From Rubrivivax sp. (GTDB lineage: Bacteria > Pseudomonadota > Gammaproteobacteria > Burkholderiales > Burkholderiaceae_C): 49,134 nt of DNA. The DNA is taken from assembly GCA_027485165.1 (NCBI GenBank), contig JAIXRN010000037.1, positions 1 through 49,134 of the forward strand. Reading direction: 5' to 3'. Positions 35,680-44,461 of this stretch are shown in pieces; position 1 is the stretch's first letter, and every line of letters begins with the position of its first letter. A program made the position numbers and the translations under genes. The notes beneath the pieces were generated by a model. The model saw only the letters and a program-made list of their open reading frames with translations. It made no database searches and was not told the origin of the DNA.

Positions 35680-36252
35680 TTGGAAGCATTCCTGGTCTCG
35701 ACAGGCGTGGTCGCCCTGGGCGAAATGGGCGACAAGACGCAGCTGCTGGCGATGCTGCTGGCCGCGCGCTTTCGCAAGCCTCTGCCCATCATTGCCGGCA
35801 TCCTGGTGGCCACCCTGGCCAACCACGCGCTGGCCGGCGCCGTGGGCGGCTGGGTGGCGCAGGCCCTGGGCCCCCACGTGCTGCGCTGGGTGGTCGGCTT
35901 GTCCTTCCTAGCCGTGGCGGCGTGGATGCTGGTGCCCGACAAGGTCGACGACGACGTGCCCGGTGCGCGGCTGCGCCTGGGCGTGTTCGGTACCACGGTG
36001 CTGGCCTTCTTCATCGCCGAGATGGGCGACAAGACGCAGATCGCCACGGTGGCATTGGCCGCGCGCTACGCCGACATCGTGGCCGTGGTGGCCGGCAGCA
36101 CGCTGGGCATGATGCTGGCCAACGTGCCGGCGATATTCCTGGGCGAACGCATCGCGCGTCGCCTGTCGATGCGCCTGGTGCACGGCATCGCCGCAGCCAT
36201 CTTCGCGGTGCTGGGGCTGCTGACGCTGCTGAACGTGGGCCAGTTGTTCTGA
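35680..36252 (+). CDS. TMEM165/GDT1-family (UPF0016) cation transporter
   Basis: A 190-residue membrane protein with six hydrophobic segments and the duplicated family signature: ALGEMGDKTQLLAMLLAAR near the start and FFIAEMGDKTQIATVALAAR in the second half. The E-x-G-D-K-[TS] motifs are the cation site of GDT1 proteins, which move Mn2+ or Ca2+; bacterial members are linked to manganese export. The start is a TTG at 35680, preceded by CGGAGA; no ATG precedes the first motif. It lies 33 bp downstream of bciA and may be read through from it. No manganese riboswitch is possible upstream, as that DNA is bciA. Confidence 0.92.
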   Translation: MEAFLVSTGVVALGEMGDKTQLLAMLLAARFRKPLPIIAGILVATLANHALAGAVGGWVAQALGPHVLRWVVGLSFLAVAAWMLVPDKVDDDVPGARLRLGVFGTTVLAFFIAEMGDKTQIATVALAARYADIVAVVAGSTLGMMLANVPAIFLGERIARRLSMRLVHGIAAAIFAVLGLLTLLNVGQLF

Positions 36253-36295
36253 AGGGCGCGGCTGCCCGGGGGGGCGGGGTCGTGCGAACCGCCGG

Positions 36296-38254
36296 TCAGG
36301 GCCGCCCGACCGGCAGTTCGATGCGCACTTCGGTACCCGGCCCGCCCGGCCCGGGCGCACGGCCGCCGGCTGGTGAATGCCAGCTCAGCCGCGCGCCCAG
36401 GCGCTGCGCCCGCTGCAGCATGTTGCGCGTGCCGCGGCCGCCGCTGTCGGGCATGCCAGCCCCTTGTGGGGGCCCTGCTGCGGCCACGCTGTCGGCCCTG
36501 CATGGCAGGCCCTGGCCGTTGTCCAGCAGGCTGACGACGATGTGCCGGCCGTCGGCGGTGGCTTCGCTGCGTAGCGTCACGCGCGTGGCCTGGGCGTGGT
36601 GCAGCACGTTGTTCAGGCCTTCCTGCAGGATGCGCACCAGTTCGCGCCCGCCGCTGCCTTCCAGCACCGGCAGGCAGGGCGCTTCAGCCACTTGCCAGGC
36701 CAGGGTCAGCCCGGCGGCGCGCAGCCCGGGTTCGGCGCGGTGCCGCACGCTGGCCAGCAGCAGGCCCAGGTCGCCGTCGGCCACCGACAGGGTGTCCACC
36801 GTCAGCCGCATTTCCTGGATGCAGCCGTCCAGCGCGCTGGCCATTTCGCTGCTGCTCAGCAGGCCGGTCTGGGCGTTCATCTTCGCCGTCATCAGCTGCG
36901 AACCCAGGCCGTCGTGCATTTCCTGCAGCAGGCGTTCGCGTTCGGCCGCGGCCATGCGCTGGTGCTCGCTGGCCTGCAGCGCGGCGAAGCTGGCCTGCAG
37001 TTCACGCGTGCGCTGGGCCAACGCGGCGTCGGCGTCCAGCCGCAGTTCGCGCTGGCGCTGCGCACTGCGCACGAAATGGCGGTACAGCAGGCTGCCCATC
37101 CACAGCACCCAGGCGGCGTGCGCCACCACGTTCAGGTCCACTACGGACAGCCAGCCCGGCAGCACCAGCGCGAACAAGCTGACATAGGCCCACAGGCACA
37201 GCGACAGCCCCACCAGCGCGGCCGTGGCCACACGGTCGAAGCGCGGCTGGCGAGCCAGTGCGCGCAGCGCCAGGGCCGTGGCCAGGCCCAGCACCGCCAG
37301 ACGGCTGCCCAGCGCCCACCAGGGCCAGGCATGGCTGAAGTCGTTCCAGGGCAGGTCCAGCGCCGCGGCGGCGCCGTCCACCACCGCGCCCAGGGCGGCA
37401 TAGCCCAGTGCCCAGTGCATGGCCCAGCCGTCGTCGGGGCGGGCCAAGCGCACCACAGTGGCCAGCAGCAGGGCCTTGGCGCCGACGTCGCTGACGTCCA
37501 GCAGCATGCGCCACCAGGGGCTGGGCAGTGGCTGCTGCTGCAGCAGGTAGGGGCTGAGCAGCAGGGCCAGCAGCAGTAGGTGTGCGCCGGCCAGCGCGTA
37601 GGCCAGCGCGTCGCGGTGCGCCAGCCACACACCCACCAGGAACAGCCCCACCACCAGCGCGCCCACCGCCGTGGCCGTGCGCAGGCCATGCAGCCAGCCG
37701 CGGCTGCGGCCCAGCGCTTCCAGCGCCGTTTCGGGGCCCAGGTGCACGCTGCTGACACTGGGCGATTCGGCCGCCCCCAGGCGCAGCTGCAGTTCGTGCC
37801 GACCGGGCCCCAGCCAGGCCGGGGGCACATTGACGTGCAGCATCTGGCTGCCCAGCTTCAGCTGGGTGCTGCGCTGGTCCACCTGCTCGGGCGCGACGGA
37901 CTGGGCCAGCAACTGCCCGTCCAGATAGACCAGCAGCTGGCGGCGGTGCAGCACCTGCAGCGTCCAGGCGCCCTGCGGCTGACTAGCGATGTCGAAGGGC
38001 AGCACCAGCCACAGCGGCTGCCGCGCTACGCTGCGGGGCATCGACAGGGGCAATGTGACGGCCTGCACCGGCGCCTGCGCCAGGTTGGGCGGCTGCATGC
38101 CGCCTTGCAGCGCCATCAAGCCCTGTCTGAGGTTGATGACGCCGGGGTCCGGCGGCGGCTCCGGCCGCTGGCTGATGAAGTGCAGCACCAGGGTCAGCAG
38201 CAGGGGCACCAGGCAGACCAGGGCCGCCAGGCCCCAGGCCGGCTGGGCAGGCAT
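36296..38254 (-). CDS. Sensor histidine kinase, 7TM (DISM-like) with NarL-type kinase core
   Basis: About 652 residues from ATG 38254 (a GTG at 38290 is an alternative; neither has a clear Shine-Dalgarno). An N-terminal membrane helix (LAALVCLVPLLLTLVLHF) precedes a periplasmic jelly-roll-like domain (about residues 60-190), then about seven transmembrane helices from TATAVGALVVGLFLVGVWL. A coiled coil leads to the HisKA_3 domain with phospho-accepting His in LLQEMHDGLGSQL, and HATPase_c with LQEGLNNVLHHAQA and SLLDNGQGL. The G-loop region carries a Pro/Gly-rich insertion (about ADSVAAAGPPQGAGMPDSGG). Such kinases pair with NarL/LuxR-type regulators, but none is adjacent. It points away from the transport operon at 38421. 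Confidence 0.9.
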   Translation of the reverse strand: MPAQPAWGLAALVCLVPLLLTLVLHFISQRPEPPPDPGVINLRQGLMALQGGMQPPNLAQAPVQAVTLPLSMPRSVARQPLWLVLPFDIASQPQGAWTLQVLHRRQLLVYLDGQLLAQSVAPEQVDQRSTQLKLGSQMLHVNVPPAWLGPGRHELQLRLGAAESPSVSSVHLGPETALEALGRSRGWLHGLRTATAVGALVVGLFLVGVWLAHRDALAYALAGAHLLLLALLLSPYLLQQQPLPSPWWRMLLDVSDVGAKALLLATVVRLARPDDGWAMHWALGYAALGAVVDGAAAALDLPWNDFSHAWPWWALGSRLAVLGLATALALRALARQPRFDRVATAALVGLSLCLWAYVSLFALVLPGWLSVVDLNVVAHAAWVLWMGSLLYRHFVRSAQRQRELRLDADAALAQRTRELQASFAALQASEHQRMAAAERERLLQEMHDGLGSQLMTAKMNAQTGLLSSSEMASALDGCIQEMRLTVDTLSVADGDLGLLLASVRHRAEPGLRAAGLTLAWQVAEAPCLPVLEGSGGRELVRILQEGLNNVLHHAQATRVTLRSEATADGRHIVVSLLDNGQGLPCRADSVAAAGPPQGAGMPDSGGRGTRNMLQRAQRLGARLSWHSPAGGRAPGPGGPGTEVRIELPVGRP

Positions 38255-38420
38255 GTCTGGGCTGAGGCTGGCGCGGGGCAGGGTGTTCACGGCAGCGCGA
38301 AGTATGCGGCGCGGAACTTGCGGCAAGATGCACAGGCAGCACGGCTTGCGCCGGCCTGCTGCCGCCATTCGCCGGCCCCGGCCGACGCTGTTGTGCATTC
38401 GCCCCTCTCAGGACGTCGCC

Positions 38421-39464
38421 ATGCTCACCTGCACGCCATTCGCTCTGTTCTTGCGCCTGTCGCCACCTGGCCTGCGCCCGCTGCTGCGCAGCGGCCTGGC
38501 TATGGGCCTGCTGCTGGCCGCTGGCGCGCCCATGCAGGCGCAGGCGCAGGAAAAGTTCAGCTTCATGACCAACTGGTACGCCCAGGCCGAACACGGCGGC
38601 TTCTATCAGGCCCAGGCGCGCGGCCTGTACAAGGCCGCCGGCCTGGACCTGACGCTGAAGATGGGCGGCCCGCAGGTCAACGGCATGCAGCTTCTGGCCG
38701 CTGGCCAGACCGACTGCTTCATGGGCTACGACGTGCAGACCATGAAGGCCTGGGAACAGGGCATCCCGGTGGTGACCGTGGCTGCGGCCTTCCAGAAGGA
38801 CGCGGCCGTGCTCATCGGCCACCCGGGCGTGGTCGACAAGCTCGAAGACCTGAAAGGCAAGACCTTGCTGATCGGCGCCGCTTCGCAGACTTCGTTCTGG
38901 CCTTGGCTGAAGGCGCGCTATGGCCTGCAGGACAGCCAGATCCGGCCCTACACCTTCAACATCCAGCCCTTCGTGGCCGACAAGAACATCGTGCAGCAGG
39001 GCTACCTGTCCAGCGAGCCCTATGCGATCGAAAAGGAAGCCGGCTTCAAGCCGCGCGTCTTCCTGCTGTCGGACTTCGGCTGGCCGCCCTATTCGACCAC
39101 CATCGTCTGCATGGAAAAGACGGTGCGCGAACGCCCGCAGGCCGTGGCCGCCTTCGTACGCGCCAGCATGCAGGGCTGGAAGGACTACCTGCGCGGTGAC
39201 CCGGCCGCCGCCAACGCCATGATCAAGCGCGACAACCCGGCCATGACCGACGACAAGATCGCGGTCGGCATCCGGCTGATGAAGGAATCGGGCATGGTCT
39301 TCGGTGGCGACGCCGCCACCCTGGGCGTGGGTGTGATCACCGACGAACGTATGAAGAAGACCTACGACATGCTGGTGGCCATGAAGCTGCTGGACGCGCG
39401 CAAGGTCGAGTTGAAGAAGACCTACACGACGCAGTTCGTGAAGGACCTGAAGGTGCTGCCCTGA
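38421..39464 (+). CDS. NMT1/THI5-like ABC transporter substrate-binding protein
   Basis: A 347-residue periplasmic binding protein from ATG 38421 with AGGA upstream. Signal peptide SGLAMGLLLAAGAPMQAQAQ, then FSFMTNWYAQAEHGGFYQAQ, the opening of the NMT1/THI5-like (ThiY/SsuA-type) fold. Further marks are GGPQVNGMQLLAAGQTDCFM, DLKGKTLLIGAASQTSFWPW and QGYLSSEPYAIEKEAGFKP. ThiY-like members bind pyrimidine thiamine precursors; related ones bind other small heterocycles or sulfonates. First gene of the six-gene operon that continues to 44461; the ATPase and permease follow after one oxygenase gene. Confidence 0.92.
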   Translation: MLTCTPFALFLRLSPPGLRPLLRSGLAMGLLLAAGAPMQAQAQEKFSFMTNWYAQAEHGGFYQAQARGLYKAAGLDLTLKMGGPQVNGMQLLAAGQTDCFMGYDVQTMKAWEQGIPVVTVAAAFQKDAAVLIGHPGVVDKLEDLKGKTLLIGAASQTSFWPWLKARYGLQDSQIRPYTFNIQPFVADKNIVQQGYLSSEPYAIEKEAGFKPRVFLLSDFGWPPYSTTIVCMEKTVRERPQAVAAFVRASMQGWKDYLRGDPAAANAMIKRDNPAMTDDKIAVGIRLMKESGMVFGGDAATLGVGVITDERMKKTYDMLVAMKLLDARKVELKKTYTTQFVKDLKVLP

Positions 39465-40408
39465 TCCCGGCTGCCCCCCCGCCCCTGGGCGCCACCGCGC
39501 GGCCTGCCATTCCGCTGGTCGACCTGGCGGCTGCACCTGAAGACACCGCCCGCGCCATCGACCAGGCGCTGTGCGACACCGGCTTCTTCACCATCACCGG
39601 CCACGGCGTGGCGCCGCCAGTGGTGGCCGCCGCACTGCAGGCCGGGCGCGACTTCTTCGCGCTGCCGGCGGCCACGAAGGCGCGCTGGCACATCGCGCTG
39701 TCGCCCCAGCGCCGCGGTTTCGACCCCATCGGCTGGCAGGCGCTGGACCCTTCCCGCCCGCCTGACCTGAAGGAAAGCTTCTACCTGGGCAACCCGGCGC
39801 TGGGCCCGAACCCCTGGCCCGATGCCGCGCTGCTGCCGGGCTTTCGCCCCGCCTGCGAGGCTTACACCCAGGCCATGGGGGCGCTGTCGCGGCAGCTGCT
39901 GAACCTGTTTGCGCTGGCGCTGAAGCTGCCGGCAGGCTTCTTCGACACGGCCATGCGCTGCCCGGTGGCGACCACGCGGCTGCTGCACTACCCGCCACAG
40001 CCGGCCGCCCCGGCGCTGGCGGAACCCGGGCAGATCGGCTGCGGCGCGCACACCGACTGGGGTGCGCTCACGCTGCTGGCGCAGGACGACGCAGGTGGCC
40101 TGCAGGTTCAGCCCGCGGGTGGCGACTGGCTGGACGTGCCGCCTGCGCCGGGGCACTTCATCGTCAACGCTGGCGACATGATGCAGCGCTGGACCAACGA
40201 CCGCTGGCCGTCGACGCTGCACCGCGTCGTCAACCGGCACAGTGGCCGCGACCGCTATTCGATCGCCTACTTCTGTGACCTGGACGACGACGCAGTCATC
40301 GCCCCGCTGCCGGGATGCTGCAGCGCCGAGCGGCCGGCGCGCTATGGGCCCATCACCGCGGGCGAGCACCTGGAAGCGATGTACCGACGCACCACGGTGG
40401 GGGCCTGA
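39461..40408 (+). CDS. Isopenicillin N synthase-family Fe(II)/2-oxoglutarate oxygenase
   Basis: A 2OG-Fe(II) oxygenase of up to 315 residues. The iron triad is His-x-Asp in GCGAHTDWGALTLL and the distal His in STLHRVVNRH; RYSIAYF supplies the Arg-x-Ser that binds the cosubstrate. The conserved N-terminal segment AIPLVDLAAAPEDTARAID (from 39506) and GFFTITGHGV are present, so translation must begin before 39509, yet no ATG, GTG or TTG exists there in frame. The first usable codon is a CTG at 39461 that overlaps the previous stop (CTGA) with GAAGG eight bases upstream. A GTG at 39608 would drop the conserved start. The enzyme probably hydroxylates or N-dealkylates the transported compound. Confidence 0.85.
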   Translation: MIPAAPPPLGATARPAIPLVDLAAAPEDTARAIDQALCDTGFFTITGHGVAPPVVAAALQAGRDFFALPAATKARWHIALSPQRRGFDPIGWQALDPSRPPDLKESFYLGNPALGPNPWPDAALLPGFRPACEAYTQAMGALSRQLLNLFALALKLPAGFFDTAMRCPVATTRLLHYPPQPAAPALAEPGQIGCGAHTDWGALTLLAQDDAGGLQVQPAGGDWLDVPPAPGHFIVNAGDMMQRWTNDRWPSTLHRVVNRHSGRDRYSIAYFCDLDDDAVIAPLPGCCSAERPARYGPITAGEHLEAMYRRTTVGA

Positions 40409-40412
40409 CAGG

Positions 40413-41186
40413 ATGAACCGCCTGGACGTGCTGCCTGCCGCAGACCCCGTGGTCGCGATCGAGGCAGCCGAAAAGACCTACCCCAACGGCACGCGTGCCC
40501 TGCTGCCGGTGAACCTGCAGGTGCAGGCGGGCGAATTCGTCACCCTGCTGGGCCCTTCGGGTTGCGGCAAGAGCACGCTCTTGAAGATGGTGGCCGGGCT
40601 GCTGCCGGCCAGTGCCGGCCGCGTGCAGCGCGCGCCGGGGCGCGAACTGTCTTTCGTCTTCCAGGAAGCCACGCTGATGCCCTGGGCCAGCGTGCAGGCC
40701 AATGTGCGGCTGCCGCTGGACCTGGCCAGCGTGCCGCGCGCGCAGAGCACGCCACGTGTGCGGCAGGCGCTGCAGCGCGTGGGGCTGCAAGGCTTCGAGG
40801 CGGCGCTGCCGCGCGAACTGTCCGGCGGCATGCAGATGCGGGTGTCGATTGCCCGTGGCCTGGTCACCGAACCCGCGCTGCTGCTGATGGACGAGCCCTT
40901 CGGCGCACTCGACGAGATCACCCGCCAGCGCCTGGACAGCGACCTGCTGGCGCTGTGGCAGGCGCAAGGGCTGACGGTGATGTTCGTCACCCATTCGCTC
41001 TACGAAGCGGTGTTCCTGTCGCAGCGCGTGCTGGTGATGGCGGCGCGCCCGGGCCGCGTGGTGGACGACATCGTCATCGACGAGCCCTACCCGCGCAGCG
41101 AAGACTTCCGCGTCTCCACGCGCTTTGCCCAGTACGCCCAGCGCCTGCAGCGTAGCCTGCAGGCGGCCAGCGAGGTGGCGGGTTGA
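40413..41186 (+). CDS. ABC transporter ATP-binding protein (SsuB/TauB/ThiZ type)
   Basis: A 257-residue ATPase from ATG 40413, preceded by GACAGG. Walker A GPSGCGKST (residues 47-55), Q-loop FVFQEATLMPW, signature LSGGMQMRVSIARG, Walker B LLLMDEPFGALDE and switch His in FVTHSLYEAVF are all intact. The MPWASVQANVRLPL segment is typical of the nitrate/sulfonate/taurine importer group, which uses NMT1-like binding proteins, matching the first gene of the operon. It energises uptake with the permease that starts 14 bp downstream. Confidence 0.96.
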   Translation: MNRLDVLPAADPVVAIEAAEKTYPNGTRALLPVNLQVQAGEFVTLLGPSGCGKSTLLKMVAGLLPASAGRVQRAPGRELSFVFQEATLMPWASVQANVRLPLDLASVPRAQSTPRVRQALQRVGLQGFEAALPRELSGGMQMRVSIARGLVTEPALLLMDEPFGALDEITRQRLDSDLLALWQAQGLTVMFVTHSLYEAVFLSQRVLVMAARPGRVVDDIVIDEPYPRSEDFRVSTRFAQYAQRLQRSLQAASEVAG

Positions 41187-41199
41187 AGGCCCCGGTGGC

Positions 41200-41976
41200 A
41201 TGAACCGCGGCCAGGTGCTGTGGCCAGCGGCGCTGGCGGTGCTGCTCGTCGCCCTTTGGCAGGGCCTGGTGGTTGCGCTCGACGTTCCCCCGTTCCTGGT
41301 ACCCAGCCCGTTGCGCGTGGCGCAGACGCTGACGGAAGACGCGGCGATGCTGTTCGGTGCCCTGTGGGTGACGATGAAGATCACCCTGCTGGCCTTTGCC
41401 TGCGCCGCCGTGCTGGGCGTGGCCATCGCATTCGCCTTCGTGCAGAGCCGCATCGTCGAGACAGCGCTGTTTCCCTATGCCGTGCTGCTGCAGGTGACGC
41501 CCATCGTCGCGATCGCGCCGCTGGTCATCATCTGGGTCAAGGACCCGACAGCGTCGCTGGTGATCTGCGCCACCCTGGTGGCCTTGTTCCCGATCATCGC
41601 CAACACCACGCTGGGGCTGAAGAGTGTGAACCATGGGCTGCTGGCCTACTTCAGGCTGCAGCGCGCCAGCCGCTGGCAAACACTCTGGCGGCTGCGCATC
41701 CCGTCGGCGCTGCCGTACTTCTTCGGTGTCCTGCGCATCAGCCGTGGGGTGGCGCTGATCGGCGCGGTGGTGGCCGAATTCGTTGCCGGCACGGGCGGTA
41801 CCGGCACGGGTCTGGCTTACCAGATCCTGCAGGCCGGCTACCAGCTGAACATCCCCCGCATGTTCGCGGCGCTGCTGCTCATCACGCTGGCCGGCGTGGC
41901 GCTGTTCGCCGCCATGGCGGGGCTGTCGCGCTGGGTGCTGAAGGGCTGGCATGAAAGCGAGCAAGGGCATGAATGA
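41200..41976 (+). CDS. ABC transporter permease (SsuC/ThiX type)
   Basis: A 258-residue inner-membrane permease from ATG 41200, with about six transmembrane segments (LWPAALAVLLVALWQGLVVAL, ITLLAFACAAVLGVAIAFAF and others). The EAA loop that contacts the ATPase is LKSVNHGLLAYFRLQRASRW and LWRLRIPSALPYFFGVLRIS. The C-terminus overlaps the start of the amidohydrolase gene (41951-41976), supporting co-translation. Confidence 0.95.
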   Translation: MNRGQVLWPAALAVLLVALWQGLVVALDVPPFLVPSPLRVAQTLTEDAAMLFGALWVTMKITLLAFACAAVLGVAIAFAFVQSRIVETALFPYAVLLQVTPIVAIAPLVIIWVKDPTASLVICATLVALFPIIANTTLGLKSVNHGLLAYFRLQRASRWQTLWRLRIPSALPYFFGVLRISRGVALIGAVVAEFVAGTGGTGTGLAYQILQAGYQLNIPRMFAALLLITLAGVALFAAMAGLSRWVLKGWHESEQGHE

Positions 41977-43396
41977 CGACTGGCTGATCCAGGGCGCAGT
42001 GGCGGGCATCAGCGGTGCACGCCCGGCAGGCGGTGAAGGTGCGCGGCTGCCCGCGGGCTGCGACATCCGCGTGCGGGGCGGCCTCATCCAGGCCATCGGC
42101 AGGCTGCAGCCCGAGCCTGGCGAAGCCGTGATCGACGCGCGCGGCTGCGTCGTCTACCCGGGCTGGGTGAACACCCACCACCACCTGTTCCAGAGCCTGC
42201 TGAAGGGCATCCCGGCTGGCATCGACCTGCCGCTGTTGCCCTGGCTGGCGGCGGTGCCGGTGCCCTATCGCCGCCACTTCGACCACGAACACGCGCTGCG
42301 CATCGCCGCGCGCGTGGGCCTGGTCGAACTGCTGCTGTCGGGCTGCACCACGGTGGCCGATCACCAGTACCACGTCTACCCCGGCATGCCATATGACGCC
42401 AGCGCCGTGGTCTTCGACGAAGCGGCGCGGCTGGGCCTGCGCTTCGTGCTGTGCCGCGGCGGCCAGACCCAGGCGCGCGCGATGACCGACACCGTGGCGC
42501 CGCCGCAGTCGGCGCCTGAGACGCTGGACGCCTTCATGGCCGGCGTCGAGGACGACACGCTGCGCTTCCACGACCCCGGCCCGATGGCCATGCGGCGCGT
42601 GGTCAGCGCCATCACCACGCCCAACTGGAGCTGCAAGCCCGAACACCTGCGCGTGATGGCGGCACAGGCGCGCGCGCTGGGCATCCGGCTGCACAGCCAT
42701 CTGTCGGAAACCTGGGACTACGTGCGCTGGGCGCGCGACGTGCACGGCTGCACGCCGCTGCAGTGGGTGGCGCAGCACGACTGGGTGGGCCCGGACGTCT
42801 GGTTCGCACACATGGTGCATCTGGACGACAGCGAACTGCATCTGTGCGCCAGCACCGGCACCGGCATCGCGCATTGCCCGCAAAGCAACGCCCGGCTGGG
42901 CAGCGGCATCGCGCGCATTCCGGAAGCGCTGGCCCTGGGCGTGCCCGTGGGCCTGGCGGTGGACGGCGCGGCCAGCAACGAAGCTGCCGACATGGCCAGC
43001 GAAGCCCATGCCGCCTGGCTGATGCACCGCGCCGACCCGCGCGCCGGCCAGCGCGCGCGGGCCGGCGGCACCCAGCCCGGCGGCCACGCGGCAGCGCTGA
43101 CGGTGGACGAGGTTGTACACATCGGCACCGCTGGCGGCGCGCGTTTGCTGGGGCTAGGCGGCGTGGGTACCTTGGCCGTGGGCATGGCTGCCGACATCGC
43201 TGTTTACCGCCTGGACCAACCGCGCCACTTCGGCCTGCACGACCCGGCCATCGGCCCGGTGGCCAGCGGTGGGCGGCCGGCGCTGCGCGCGCTGCTGGTG
43301 CAGGGCCGGCTGGTGGCCGAGCACGACAGCATCCCCGGCCTGGACCTTGCTGAACTCCAAGCCCAGGCGCAGACGCTGGTGGCCGGCATGCTCTGA
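41951..43396 (+). CDS. Amidohydrolase, 8-oxoguanine deaminase / hydroxyatrazine hydrolase-like
   Basis: A 481-residue metal-dependent hydrolase. ATG 41951 has GAAGG at good spacing; ATG 41969 is an alternative. Metal and catalytic motifs of the ATZ/TRZ subgroup are present: YPGWVNTHHHLFQSLLKG, CTTVADHQYHVYPG, RLHSHLSETWDYVRW, WFAHMVHLDDSE, GIAHCPQSNARLGSG and the Asp in VDGAASNEAADM. The HHHLFQ and DGxASNE combination resembles 8-oxoguanine and hydroxyatrazine deaminases. The expected reaction is hydrolytic loss of ammonia or an amine from a purine-, pyrimidine- or triazine-like ring. Substrate identity is inferred from family and context. Confidence 0.92.
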   Translation: MKASKGMNDDWLIQGAVAGISGARPAGGEGARLPAGCDIRVRGGLIQAIGRLQPEPGEAVIDARGCVVYPGWVNTHHHLFQSLLKGIPAGIDLPLLPWLAAVPVPYRRHFDHEHALRIAARVGLVELLLSGCTTVADHQYHVYPGMPYDASAVVFDEAARLGLRFVLCRGGQTQARAMTDTVAPPQSAPETLDAFMAGVEDDTLRFHDPGPMAMRRVVSAITTPNWSCKPEHLRVMAAQARALGIRLHSHLSETWDYVRWARDVHGCTPLQWVAQHDWVGPDVWFAHMVHLDDSELHLCASTGTGIAHCPQSNARLGSGIARIPEALALGVPVGLAVDGAASNEAADMASEAHAAWLMHRADPRAGQRARAGGTQPGGHAAALTVDEVVHIGTAGGARLLGLGGVGTLAVGMAADIAVYRLDQPRHFGLHDPAIGPVASGGRPALRALLVQGRLVAEHDSIPGLDLAELQAQAQTLVAGML

Positions 43397-43426
43397 AGAC
43401 CACGCCACCCTACCAGGAGCCGCACC

Positions 43427-44461
43427 ATGCTCGTCACCCGTCAGCCCGTGTTCCGCAAGTTCTGGCATGCGGTGATGCCGCTGTCTCAGCTGGCCAGCGG
43501 CCAGCCCCAGGCTTTCAAACTGTTGGGCGAAGACATCGTGCTGTTCCTGGACGCGCAGGGCCAGCCCGCCGCGCTGAAGGACCGCTGTTGCCACCGCACG
43601 GCCCGGCTGAGCAAGGGGCGCTGCGTCGACGGCGCGCTGGAATGCGGCTACCACGGCTGGACCTACAACCCCGCCGGCCGCGTGATCCGCATTCCGCAGT
43701 ACGAGCCCGATCGCGCCATCCCGGCCGATTACTGCACGCCCGCTTATCGCTGTGTGGCCCAGCACGGCTACGCCTGGGTGGCCCTGGTGGCACCCGGCGA
43801 AGAGCCGCTGGCCCCCATCCCCGAGATGCCCGAATTCGGCGCGCCCGGCTGGCGCACCATCTTCCAGTTCTACGAAACCTGGGCCACCAGCCCCGTGCGC
43901 GCGCTGGAAAACAGCTTCGACAACAGCCACTTCAGCTTCGTGCACCGCGCCACCTTCGGCGTGGCCAGCCAGCCCAAGCCCAGCCGCTACGAACTGGTGC
44001 AGACCGAGGGCGGCTTCCATGCCGAGACCGTGATCGACGCGGCCAATCCGCCGGCTTTCCATGCGATCAGCGGCAGCACCGACGCCATCACCCAGCGCCA
44101 CATGCGCAATGCCTACTACCTGCCGTTTTCGCGCCGGCTGGACATCGAATACCCCAGCGGCAAGCGCCACGTCATCCTGAACTGCTTCACCCCCATCGAC
44201 GACGGCCACATCCAGCTGTGCCAATGGCTGTTCCGCAACGACACGGAAGCCGACTGCCCGGCGCAGATGCTGATCCACTTCGACCAAGTCATCACGCGCG
44301 AGGACAAGGACATCCTGGAATCGACCGACCCCGACGCGCTGGTCGACACCCGCCGCCGCGGCGTCGAATACTCGATGGACAGCGACCGCCCGGGCATGCT
44401 GATCCGCAAGCTGCTGATGGAACTGCTGGCGCGGCGTGGTGAAAGCGAAGTGCACCGCTGA
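43427..44461 (+). CDS. Rieske [2Fe-2S] aromatic oxygenase, vanillate demethylase-like
   Basis: A 344-residue oxygenase component from ATG 43427 with AGGAG upstream. The Rieske cluster ligands are CCH (C54-x-H56) and CGYHGW (C73-x2-H76); the mononuclear iron site is ENSFDNSHFSFVH with H168 and H173. The RNAYYLPFSRRLDIEYPSG region fits the vanillate O-demethylase / N-demethylase subgroup (PobA/NdmA-like). No reductase gene is adjacent, so an unlinked ferredoxin-reductase must supply electrons. Last gene of the operon; it may O- or N-demethylate, or ring-hydroxylate, the substrate of the deaminase. Confidence 0.93.
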   Translation: MLVTRQPVFRKFWHAVMPLSQLASGQPQAFKLLGEDIVLFLDAQGQPAALKDRCCHRTARLSKGRCVDGALECGYHGWTYNPAGRVIRIPQYEPDRAIPADYCTPAYRCVAQHGYAWVALVAPGEEPLAPIPEMPEFGAPGWRTIFQFYETWATSPVRALENSFDNSHFSFVHRATFGVASQPKPSRYELVQTEGGFHAETVIDAANPPAFHAISGSTDAITQRHMRNAYYLPFSRRLDIEYPSGKRHVILNCFTPIDDGHIQLCQWLFRNDTEADCPAQMLIHFDQVITREDKDILESTDPDALVDTRRRGVEYSMDSDRPGMLIRKLLMELLARRGESEVHR

